A stretch of 64,000 nt of DNA. Origin: Achromobacter sp. HZ34 (GTDB taxonomy: Bacteria > Pseudomonadota > Gammaproteobacteria > Burkholderiales > Burkholderiaceae_B). Below the pieces are notes generated by a model. That model was not told where the DNA came from. It worked only from the letters and a program-made list of their open reading frames with translations, and did not search any database. Positions 50,148 to 58,253 of this stretch are shown piece by piece. The DNA lies in contig NZ_NJIX01000002.1 in the NCBI RefSeq assembly GCF_002209485.1, positions 930,001 to 994,000 on the forward strand, read 5' to 3'. Numbering within the stretch: the first letter of the stretch is position 1; every line of letters begins with the position of its first letter. The translations under genes were made by a program, and so were the position numbers.

Positions 50148-52534
50148 GGCGCGTTCCCTTTGTGGTGTTCTGCCTGGGCTTGGACTGGGGTCTGGGCCGG
50201 GGTGTGGGCCGGATTCCGGCCTGGCGTGAATGCCGTCTGCGTTTCACGCCGCCGCAGGGCTATCCAGGATGGCCACACGGCCAGCACCAGCAGCGCCAGC
50301 AGCACCCACAAGGGCCACCAGCGCGGGAAATTCCACTCCTCGATCTTGCGCTCGCGCAAGGCGGGATCCAGCTTCATGTACTGCAAGGTATTGCGCACCA
50401 TCTGGGTGGGCTTGGCGTTGCCCACCCACTGCTGGTACGCCCCGCCCGACTTTGGGAAATAGCCGAACATCCAGGGCGCGTCACGCTGGACGATGGCCAC
50501 CATGCGGTCGATCAAGCGCTCCTTCTCGGGACCGTCGTCCAGGTATTTCATCTGCTCGAACAGCTTGTCGAACTCGGGATTCTCGTAGTTGGATGCGTTC
50601 TCGCCACCCGAGGCCGCCTTGGCATTGGGCCCGTACAGCAGGAACAGGAAGTTCTCCGCATCCGGGTAATCGGCATTCCAGCCCCACAGGAACATCTGCG
50701 CCGCGCCACGCCGCATCTTGTCCTGGAAGCGGTTGTAGTCGGTCGAGCGCACGTCCAGCTGGATCCCCAGCTTTTCCAGCTGGCGCCGCATCCAGTCGAA
50801 CATGGGGTTGGCGCCCATGCCTGTCATGGCGTCGTAGTGCAGCACCAGGGGCGCACCCGTCTTGGCGTCGCGGCCGTCCGGATAACCCGCCTCGGCCAGT
50901 AACTGGCGCGCCGTCGCCAGGGACTTGCGCACCGGCTTGCCATCGACCAGGTCATAGACCTCGGGATTGATGCCGCCGGGCGTGCCCGGCTCGTGATAGC
51001 CGAGCACACCGGGCGGCACGGGACCGTAGGCCACCGCGGCCTGGCTGTTCTCGAAAATGGCGATGTACTCTTCCCAGTCGAAAGCGATGCTGATGGCCTG
51101 GCGCAGCTTGCGATTGCGTTCATCCTGCTCGGGCGTCTTGCCCCTGCCCACCACCGGGTCGTTCCAGTTGAAACCCATGTACCAGTTCTGCGTTTCGACC
51201 GCGGTGGGCAGCTGGATGCCGTGTTCCCGGTAGCGCGCCGCCTTCTCCGCCGAATCGCCCGCCGCCACCAGCATCGCGACGCCGTACTCGCCGCGCTCGA
51301 CTTGGGGAATGTCGTAATAGCCCTGCAGGAATTTGCCCGACAGGGGAATGGATTCCTTTTCGATATTGAAGACCACGCGGTCGATGAAGGGCGTGGGCTT
51401 GCCGCAATCCGCCAGCAACCCTGCCGCGCGGTCCCCGGCTTCGCCCTCGCAGGGATAGGGCTCGCCATGGAAATTGGGATTGCGCGCCAGCACATGGCGG
51501 CGGTTCTGCAGGGACTCCACCATCATGTAGGGGCCGGTTCCCACGGGCCAGGTATTGAGCGACAGATTGCGGGTAGCCATGCCCGGCTGGTTGTAGAAGC
51601 GTTCCGCCTCCCAGGGGACCGGCGCGGTGAAGGTCATGGCCAGCCAGTACTTGAACTGGGGGTATTTACCCTTGACGCGGATGCGCAGCGTATGCGGGTC
51701 CACCGCCTGCACGCCATCGAAGCCATCGGCGCGCAGGTCCATCCAGGGCAGGTCCCGCTGGCCTGGCGGCAGGTCGCGCCGCTGGGCCTGGTCGGCCTGG
51801 CGCAAGTGATCGCCGTATTCCTTCATACCCACCACATAGTCGGCCATCAGTGAATAGATGGGCGAGACGATTCTCGGATTGGCCAGGCGGCGGAAAGCGT
51901 AGACGTAGTCGTCGGCGGTCAGTTCGCGCGTACCCGTCTTGGGGAAATCCATGACACTGGATTTGCCGTCCAGTTCATGGGGCTCGAGCGGATAGTAGGT
52001 GTAGCTGCCGTCGGCCTCGCGGGCGAATGCCGGATGGGGCTGGAAGCGGATACCGGGCCGGATATGGATGTCGTACACGCTTTCGGCGATGCTCTCGCCA
52101 GGCGCGTCGGCCGGCAAGGGCCGGCCCTGGGCGTCCAGGTAGGACGGCGGATCGATGCTGGCCGCTGCCCGTGGCACAAGCTTATAAGGCCGTTCCAGAT
52201 AACCGTAGCCGTACAAAGGCTCGTAGACGTTGTACGTGTAGGGCGTTTCGTCGACCGAATAGGAACTGGCCGGGTCCAGATACTTGGGGGAATTGCGGGT
52301 GAAGGCGGTGTACAGCGTGTTCTGTTTTTCCGCGCCGGCTGGATGAGGGCTGTTGATGGCGCTTTCGCGGCCGCAAGCCGTCAGGGCGGCCAGCAGTCCC
52401 AGTAATCCCAGCAGTGCCAGCGCCCGGGCCGCCCCATCGGTCCAGGCCGCCCAAGCCGTCCGGGCCGTCTGGGCCTCCGCGGCGGCGGAGAGGCCGTGGC
52501 CGGCCACCCGTGCCCTCGATCGCATACCAGCCAT
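50144..52534 (-). CDS. yejA: Extracellular solute-binding protein, family 5 (YejA type), with added C-terminal membrane helix
   Basis: A 796-residue receptor of the importer. The hydrophobic N-terminal segment (about 36-53) ends in the lipobox LTAC (Cys54), so it is a lipoprotein. The family-5 binding fold follows (SPKYLDPASSYSVDETPYTYNVYEPLYGY near the start). After the fold comes a strong membrane helix, PRWWPLWVLLALLVLAVWPSW (about 740-760), and a Pro/Gln/Ala-rich cytosolic tail. A C-terminal membrane anchor is unusual for a binding protein. It is the first gene of the operon. A nearby alternative start is the ATG three codons later. Confidence 0.88.
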   Translation of the reverse strand: MAGMRSRARVAGHGLSAAAEAQTARTAWAAWTDGAARALALLGLLGLLAALTACGRESAINSPHPAGAEKQNTLYTAFTRNSPKYLDPASSYSVDETPYTYNVYEPLYGYGYLERPYKLVPRAAASIDPPSYLDAQGRPLPADAPGESIAESVYDIHIRPGIRFQPHPAFAREADGSYTYYPLEPHELDGKSSVMDFPKTGTRELTADDYVYAFRRLANPRIVSPIYSLMADYVVGMKEYGDHLRQADQAQRRDLPPGQRDLPWMDLRADGFDGVQAVDPHTLRIRVKGKYPQFKYWLAMTFTAPVPWEAERFYNQPGMATRNLSLNTWPVGTGPYMMVESLQNRRHVLARNPNFHGEPYPCEGEAGDRAAGLLADCGKPTPFIDRVVFNIEKESIPLSGKFLQGYYDIPQVERGEYGVAMLVAAGDSAEKAARYREHGIQLPTAVETQNWYMGFNWNDPVVGRGKTPEQDERNRKLRQAISIAFDWEEYIAIFENSQAAVAYGPVPPGVLGYHEPGTPGGINPEVYDLVDGKPVRKSLATARQLLAEAGYPDGRDAKTGAPLVLHYDAMTGMGANPMFDWMRRQLEKLGIQLDVRSTDYNRFQDKMRRGAAQMFLWGWNADYPDAENFLFLLYGPNAKAASGGENASNYENPEFDKLFEQMKYLDDGPEKERLIDRMVAIVQRDAPWMFGYFPKSGGAYQQWVGNAKPTQMVRNTLQYMKLDPALRERKIEEWNFPRWWPLWVLLALLVLAVWPSWIALRRRETQTAFTPGRNPAHTPAQTPVQAQAEHHKGNAP

Positions 52535-52649
52535 CCGGTTTTCCCACTGTGTAAGTCCATGTAATGAGGGAAGGATAACAAACGGCGATGAACGGGCACT
52601 TGGAGATAGAAATAGGCGCCCTCGGCCGGCAGGCCAAGGCGGGACAAGC

Positions 52650-54530
52650 CTAGGGTTTACGCTTGGTCGATCCGAGTGGCTTGGGCCATTCCTGGGGGAT
52701 GGATCGACGATGTGTGAACAGGTAGGCCCTTCTCGCCAGTTGGAAGCCCGCGAACTCCAGGCGGTTTCCCAGGCACAATTTCAGCCGGAAGTCGATATCG
52801 GCGTCAGGAGGCCAGTGCTTGAGCACCGCCACGCAAGGATCGGCATAGGTCAGATCCTGGCAAGCCAATACGAGCCGACGGGGCGGCAGCGCCTTTACTC
52901 CCGACTGCTGCTCGTAGGATCTGAACAGGGTGGGCAGCGTGACGCGATTCCTCACGCAATCGTTGACCAGTGCCGTCAATTGCGCGGGCCACCGGTGCTC
53001 GATATAAGTCGCATAGGCCGACAGTCCCAAGCCCAGCCGGTCGCGCAGCGCCTGATGGGTGGTCTGGTCGGTGACCCATGCGGCGGGAATTTCATGCAGG
53101 CACACGTCCGGCAAGGTCTTGCCGATGACGTGCCGCAATGCGCCTTGCGGGGGAATGGCAGGCGCCCCCGCGTTGACGCTGGCTTTGGCGTTGGCGTTGG
53201 CTTCGCTCCAATCGCGCAGATCTTTCAGAATGACGGGGAGCGCGCTCGAACGGTCGACATCGGTCCATGCCATCCCCTGCAACGCGTGCCCGCAACCTTC
53301 GACCTTCCAGGCCAGCTCTTCGTAGACGAACAGCGTGTAATCGGCGCCGCCAGGTTGCTCCGTCCAATGTCCCTTGTTCTGTGGCTGCCCCGAGATCAGG
53401 CCCAGCTTGTCCATGCGCGCCAGGAGCTCCACCGCGAGCGGGGCAGCATCCTTCATGACGCGATAGTCGTCGCCCTCGAAGGCAACAAGGTTGTAGAGAT
53501 TGAGCGCTTCGCTCGCCGGGAGGCCGAAGCGCTCGCTGGTGGCGCGCCCCGTGGCGGCAAGCGCTCCCTCCAAGCCTGAGTCGCGCGGGCCCTCGAGCGG
53601 CAGGCCGGCTTGCAAAACGTCCTCTTCGTACGCCCTCAGCATTTCTTCCGCGATGGTCATGGCGATCGCGCTGGGCTTGAGGCTATTGCGTATCGACTCG
53701 CGCCAGTCCGATTTCTCCACCTCCCGAATCGATTGGTCGAAGGGCATGGCCACGTGCAGAGGATCGTTCTTCCTGGGCAAACCCAGCTGGTCGGCCATCT
53801 CGTCCCACAGCTCATTGACGAGATGGATTTCGTTATTCGCATAGAACTGCTGCAACGCGGCCTCCGCGCCTGGTTGAAAGAGCGCGAGCTCATCGCGCAG
53901 TTGGCTTACCCGGTTTCGATACCAGTCGCTCACGCGCTTCTGCAACTGTTGCGCGACCGCCTGCTCCTTGGCCTGCCATATCTTTTCACGCAGGCGTCCC
54001 GTGCCCAGGGCCAGATCACGCGCCGCGCTCGCCAGATTGCTCGTCACCCCCGGTGCACACACCGTCACCCCATCCGCCAGCCGCAAGATGGCCTGGACCT
54101 TGTCCTGCAGCGCCATCGGGGTGCAGTTGACGGTGCTATCCCCGCTCACCAGTTGCGTCGCTTCATGCAGCGCGGGCAGGCCGTAGCGATAGAGCAGCTC
54201 ATCCAGCCTGCTGAAAGCGCCGGCATCCAGATTTTCAAGAAAGATATTGAACTGCTGGCGCACCCAATCGCCGCGAGAGGGTTCATGCGCGTCGATGAAG
54301 GCCACCAGCGCGCCTACATCCGCGCGCACGCACTCGTTCGCGCGTTGGAAATCCTCCGACAAACGGAATTGCTCGAAGGACCCGTGGTGGTCAGGCGAAT
54401 AGCGGATCGCCGGCGCCGCCGGGTCGGCGGCGGCCGCGACGGCGGCTGGCAGGGGCAGCGTGGATTCGGAGAAGAAGTCCGGGTGGAATCCGGAGGTGGA
54501 TGCGGTGAAAGCGTTGGAAAGCGGATGCAT
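52650..54530 (-). CDS. Large protein of unknown function, possibly secreted effector
   Basis: A 626-residue protein I cannot name. The start was set at the ATG at 54530 (MHPLSNAFTASTSGF) because GAGGG lies 7 bases upstream; a longer frame to 54644 would be encoded by a tandem repeat. The N-terminus is Ser/Ala/Pro-rich and disordered with no signal peptide. The rest is soluble and looks helical, with Arg/Gln-rich segments such as QLQKRVSDWYRNR. No catalytic motif or membrane segment is seen. As for the 771-residue protein, this is the general look of a type III effector, but no secretion genes are nearby. It could equally be an intracellular protein. It is transcribed alone, 115 bp upstream of the yejA start on the same strand. 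Confidence 0.75.
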   Translation of the reverse strand: MHPLSNAFTASTSGFHPDFFSESTLPLPAAVAAAADPAAPAIRYSPDHHGSFEQFRLSEDFQRANECVRADVGALVAFIDAHEPSRGDWVRQQFNIFLENLDAGAFSRLDELLYRYGLPALHEATQLVSGDSTVNCTPMALQDKVQAILRLADGVTVCAPGVTSNLASAARDLALGTGRLREKIWQAKEQAVAQQLQKRVSDWYRNRVSQLRDELALFQPGAEAALQQFYANNEIHLVNELWDEMADQLGLPRKNDPLHVAMPFDQSIREVEKSDWRESIRNSLKPSAIAMTIAEEMLRAYEEDVLQAGLPLEGPRDSGLEGALAATGRATSERFGLPASEALNLYNLVAFEGDDYRVMKDAAPLAVELLARMDKLGLISGQPQNKGHWTEQPGGADYTLFVYEELAWKVEGCGHALQGMAWTDVDRSSALPVILKDLRDWSEANANAKASVNAGAPAIPPQGALRHVIGKTLPDVCLHEIPAAWVTDQTTHQALRDRLGLGLSAYATYIEHRWPAQLTALVNDCVRNRVTLPTLFRSYEQQSGVKALPPRRLVLACQDLTYADPCVAVLKHWPPDADIDFRLKLCLGNRLEFAGFQLARRAYLFTHRRSIPQEWPKPLGSTKRKP

Positions 54531-54583
54531 GGGATGACCCTCGGTCCTGGGAAGTGGACTGAGTGGACAAAGCGCCGAAATCG

Positions 54584-54653
54584 TTTCCTGCCCCTGGTTC
54601 CCTGCCCTGGGTTTCGTGCCCGCGGCTTCCTGCCCTGGGTTCATTGCCCGCGG
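54584..54653. repeat. Five 14-bp tandem units upstream of the unknown protein gene
   Basis: Five consecutive 14-bp units begin at 54584, 54598, 54612, 54626 and 54640, with TTCCTGCCCTGGG or TTCGTGCCCGCGG-type sequence; alternate units resemble each other, so a 28-bp period is visible. A partial sixth unit follows. The array lies 54 bp upstream of the chosen start, in the leader or promoter region. Confidence 0.75.
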
Positions 54654-54725
54654 TTTCCTTCCCCATGCGCGGCAACATCAAACAAACGTCAATGCTGGAG
54701 CCAGCCGTTCTGCCCCATGGCTCGA

Positions 54726-55475
54726 TCAGGGCGTGGCGGTGGCGCCGCTGCTGGGGCACTTGCCGTGGTTCCAGCATTGATAGCGCCACTCCCAGGGTGC
54801 GACGGCGCCCGCCTGCGCCCATAAACCCTTGCGCTGGTCGCGCGCCTTGCTTTCTATCCCGGGCAGGGAGGCGTCGCGCAAGTACTCGCCATGGCGCGCC
54901 ATATTGGCCCAGGCATAGCCGGCGTCCACCTGCTGCCAGTTGACCGTGTGGCCGCCCTCGCCCGGCAGGTCGCAGACGTCGCGGGCGTATTGGTCTTTTT
55001 CGTAGCAACGCGCCGTCAGCGTCTTGCCGGCCACCATGGCTTCCAGGCTCTTGCGTGCCGCCTGGCCGAAAGGCTGGCCAGGCTTGACCTCGCCATGCCC
55101 CACTTCCGGCGCATCGATACTGGCCAGGCGGACGCGCCGCTGGCCACCGTCCGTCTGCAAGGTGATGGTGTCGCCATCCGCGACATTGACCACCCGTCCG
55201 CGCAGCTCGTAAATGGCACCGTTGGCACCGCTGGCGCCAGTCGCGGCGCCGTCATTGCGCGGGCCATGCGAGGCGGACAGCCAGGCGACGCCGGCACCAG
55301 CCAGCGCGCAAGCCAGCGCGGCAACCGGTCGGGCCAGGCCGATGCGGCCCAGCAGATTGCGCAACGGGGAGCGCAGCGCGGCGGACGCAAGCGTACGGGG
55401 TGGGCGGGAGCGAAGAATGATGCGGTCTCCAGGGCCTGCGGGTTTGGGGGCATCCTCTTCCGACGGGGCGCCCAT
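54726..55475 (-). CDS. Membrane-anchored thermonuclease-family protein (SNase domain)
   Basis: A 249-residue protein with an N-terminal basic part, a membrane helix (about 49-68) and a staphylococcal-nuclease-like domain (about 90-235). The key segments VNVADGDTITLQ, RVRLASIDAPEVG and FGQAARKSL are intact. The catalytic Arg and Glu of SNase correspond to RLASIDAPE and the YARDVC region. The domain should face the periplasm and may cut DNA or RNA. It follows corA on the same strand with a 152-bp gap. Confidence 0.85.
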   Translation of the reverse strand: MGAPSEEDAPKPAGPGDRIILRSRPPRTLASAALRSPLRNLLGRIGLARPVAALACALAGAGVAWLSASHGPRNDGAATGASGANGAIYELRGRVVNVADGDTITLQTDGGQRRVRLASIDAPEVGHGEVKPGQPFGQAARKSLEAMVAGKTLTARCYEKDQYARDVCDLPGEGGHTVNWQQVDAGYAWANMARHGEYLRDASLPGIESKARDQRKGLWAQAGAVAPWEWRYQCWNHGKCPSSGATATP

Positions 55476-55627
55476 GCGTCCTTGCTCTGATGGAGCGCAT
55501 ATTACCTGGGCGCGGCGCCCGATGGGCAGGGAGCGTAACCCTTATGTCACACCCGCAGCAGCGATCACAGCGGTCGCCGCAGTTGCCGCCGTCAGTGTGG
55601 TTGCAGCGACCACTGCGGCCGCCGCGG

Positions 55628-56689
55628 TCACAGCCACCCGGCGCGGCGGAAACGCCAATACAGCAGGCCGCAGGCGACGGCGATGCCGCCCAGGGTGAAG
55701 GGGTAGCCGTAGATCCACTTCAACTCCGGCATGTGCTCGAAGTTCATGCCATAGATGCCGGCCACGGCAGTGGGCACCGCCAGGATGGCAGCCCAGGAAG
55801 CCAGGCGCCGGGTGGTGTCGTTCTGCTGTGACTGGCCGATCATCAGGCTGGCTTCGAAGGCGAAGGCCAGCGCTTCCCGCAAGGCGGCCACCAGTTCGTC
55901 GATGCGCACCACACGGTCGGCCACCTCGACGAAGTAAGGTCGCGCATGTTCGTCGATCGCCGTCATCTCCACGCGGGAAAGACGGCGGCAGATTTCCGCC
56001 AATGGCGCGATCGCATTGTGAATCCGCAAAAGATCGCGGCGCTGGCGATAAAGCTTGCGGATGTCCGAATCCTTGGCGCCACGTATCAACAGCTTCTGTT
56101 CGGCGTGCTCGACCACGCTTTCCAGGCGCGTGGCGGCCTGCACATACCGGTCCACCAGCAGGTCCAGCAGTTCGGATGCCACGTAGTCGCTACCGCGTGC
56201 GAGCAGGTCGGGCGCCGCTTCCAGGCGCTCGCGCACCACGCTGTGGCTGGCGGTCGCGCCCCGCCTTACCGTCAGCAGAAAGCCGTCGCCGATGATCAGC
56301 TGGGTCTCGCCGAACATGGGGCGGTCGCCCTCGACTTCCACCGTGATCGCCACCACCAGTACCACATGGCCGTAGTCGATGATCTTGGGACGCCGATGCG
56401 GTTCGCGGATTTCCTCCAGGGCTTTGGGACCCAGATTCAACGCGTCACTGACTTCGCCCAGCAATTCAGGATGCGGATTCTTCAGCCCGATCCAGAGCAA
56501 GTTGTCCGGCTTCCCGATATAGCCCGCGATGTCCTCGATGGGAATCCGTTGCGGCTGCCGGCCCTTGGTATAACCGACCGACGCCACCACCTCGCCGTGG
56601 TGATCGTCGAAATCGCGATTGAGTGGCGCCGCCACCGCGGGCGGCGGCTGGAGTTCGGGGTACAGGGGAGCCTGGTCATCTTGCTTCAT
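55628..56689 (-). CDS. corA: CorA-family magnesium/divalent cation transporter
   Basis: A 353-residue inner-membrane channel. The long cytosolic domain is followed by two membrane helices at the C-terminus, with the selectivity motif YGMNFEHMPEL between them. The preceding LASWAAILAVPTAVAG is the pore-lining helix. The start was set at the ATG at 56689; a longer open frame lacks a ribosome site. It may move Mg2+, Co2+ or, as in ZntB relatives, Zn2+. It diverges from the first DUF72 gene. Confidence 0.93.
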   Translation of the reverse strand: MKQDDQAPLYPELQPPPAVAAPLNRDFDDHHGEVVASVGYTKGRQPQRIPIEDIAGYIGKPDNLLWIGLKNPHPELLGEVSDALNLGPKALEEIREPHRRPKIIDYGHVVLVVAITVEVEGDRPMFGETQLIIGDGFLLTVRRGATASHSVVRERLEAAPDLLARGSDYVASELLDLLVDRYVQAATRLESVVEHAEQKLLIRGAKDSDIRKLYRQRRDLLRIHNAIAPLAEICRRLSRVEMTAIDEHARPYFVEVADRVVRIDELVAALREALAFAFEASLMIGQSQQNDTTRRLASWAAILAVPTAVAGIYGMNFEHMPELKWIYGYPFTLGGIAVACGLLYWRFRRAGWL

Positions 56690-56865
56690 GGTCAAGGATA
56701 GTACCGCCCTTCGATCGACTAATGGGTACGATTGCCTGGGAATGCGAGTTGCAGCGCACAAGACTCAAAACGAGTCCTGCGAAGCCATTGCAAGCTGGCC
56801 TGCGGCGCGGCTTGCAAAACGCGTTCCACTCCCTGACGACGGGCTGACGTGACAACGGAGATCCC

Positions 56866-57819
56866 ATGGCCGCTTCCCATCGAACCGCCCTGCGCATCGG
56901 CATTTCCGGCTGGCGCTATGCGCCCTGGCGCGGCCGCTTCTATCCGCGTGGACTGGCGCAGGCAGAGGAGTTGTCGTACGCCGCTCACCAGTTCTGCACG
57001 GTGGAGATCAACGGCACCTTCTACTCCCTGCAACGCCCTTCCAGTTTCGTCGCCTGGCGTGATGCGACACCCAGGGGTTTTGTCTTCAGCGTGAAGGGGC
57101 CTCGCTACGTCACGCATACGCGCCGGCTGCGCGATATCGAAGAGCCGCTGGCCAACTTCTTTGCCTCGGGGGTGCTGGATCTGGGCGAAAAACTCGGACC
57201 GATACTTTGGCAATTCCCGCCCACGATGCGCTGGGATCGGGACGGCGATCGCTTTGAACCCTTCCTGCGCCTGCTGCCGCGCGACACCCATGCGGCCGCA
57301 CGGTTGGCGCGTCGGCACGGCCCGCAGGTGAAGCGGACGGACATCCCTGGCAAGGCGCCACGCCTGCCGCTACGGCACGCTTTTGAAATTCGCCATGCCA
57401 GCTTCGCCACGCCGGCGTTCATCGCCCTGCTGCGCGCGCACAATGTCGCGCTGGTCACCGCCGACACCGCGGGCAAATGGCCCTGGTTAGAGGACGCCAC
57501 CGCCGATTTTGCCTATGTCAGGCTGCATGGCGACAAGGCCCTGTACAGCAGCGGTTATGGCGAACGCGCCATTGCTGAATGGGCGCGGCGCCTGCGCGCC
57601 TGGGCTGCCGGACGGCAGGGCCCGCATCCCCGGTTCGCGGCGCCACGAGATTCGAGATTGGCCGGGCATGCGCGCGCACCGCGTGACGTCTACTGCTATT
57701 TCGACAACGATGTAAAGGTGATGGCGCCGCGCGATGCACGCGCACTGATGCAGGCTCTGCACCTGCCCATGGCGCCCGAGGTCCCGGCCGGCTCAGCTTT
57801 ACCTGGCAACGGAGCGTAA
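56866..57819 (+). CDS. DUF72 family protein (first copy)
   Basis: A 317-residue TIM-barrel protein of the YecE family. RIGISGWRYAPWRGRFYP near the start, VEINGTFYSLQRPSSF, FEIRHASF and the C-terminal VYCYFDNDVKVMAP are the family blocks. GGAG lies 5 bases before the ATG. No enzyme activity has been assigned to the family. A second, distinct member lies 3.3 kb downstream. Confidence 0.92.
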   Translation: MAASHRTALRIGISGWRYAPWRGRFYPRGLAQAEELSYAAHQFCTVEINGTFYSLQRPSSFVAWRDATPRGFVFSVKGPRYVTHTRRLRDIEEPLANFFASGVLDLGEKLGPILWQFPPTMRWDRDGDRFEPFLRLLPRDTHAAARLARRHGPQVKRTDIPGKAPRLPLRHAFEIRHASFATPAFIALLRAHNVALVTADTAGKWPWLEDATADFAYVRLHGDKALYSSGYGERAIAEWARRLRAWAAGRQGPHPRFAAPRDSRLAGHARAPRDVYCYFDNDVKVMAPRDARALMQALHLPMAPEVPAGSALPGNGA

Positions 57820-57972
57820 ATGCGCCCCCGCTCGGGCGCCCGCCGCAACGCGCCGGCCCCGGGGCATAGCATTTGCTGAGAAGGGAATCACCCAGGAATC
57901 GCCCAGGCCGCCCGGGCCATTGCGCCTGAACTGGCTCGCCCCCCCGCAGCCATCTGGATACAGGAGAAAACG

Positions 57973-58224
57973 ATGACCGCCTCGAAAGACAAGGACCAGA
58001 CATCCGACGCCAAGAAACAACGCCACGAAGGCACGGCTCAAAAACCGGAAGACAAGGTGCCGACCTATCAGGAAGCCTTGGATGATGCCGTCGAAGATTC
58101 CTTCCCCGCCAGCGACCCGATTTCTCCGGGCGTAGCCGAAAAAGCCGATCGTCCGGTCTCGACGGGCAAGGACGACAAGGACTGGAAGCTCAAGCCTGGC
58201 AGCGAGGAAAAGAAGAAGCACTGA
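57973..58224 (+). CDS. Small hydrophilic protein with SFPASDP motif
   Basis: An 83-residue, very charged protein without membrane or secretion signals. The central ALDDAVEDSFPASDPIS matches a short motif found in many small proteobacterial proteins of unknown function. Both ends are Lys/Asp/Glu-rich and likely disordered. AGGAGA lies 6 bases before the ATG. It sits in a stretch with other stress-type genes. Confidence 0.85.
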   Translation: MTASKDKDQTSDAKKQRHEGTAQKPEDKVPTYQEALDDAVEDSFPASDPISPGVAEKADRPVSTGKDDKDWKLKPGSEEKKKH

Positions 58225-58253
58225 CGGGGTGGCACCACCACCCCGCCAGCCTC

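Noticed and set aside
47563-50247. Long fused frame suggesting a single 894-residue permease
   Set aside because: The upstream third is a shadow of yejB/yejA; YejE sequence begins at the ATG at 49164, just after the yejB stop.
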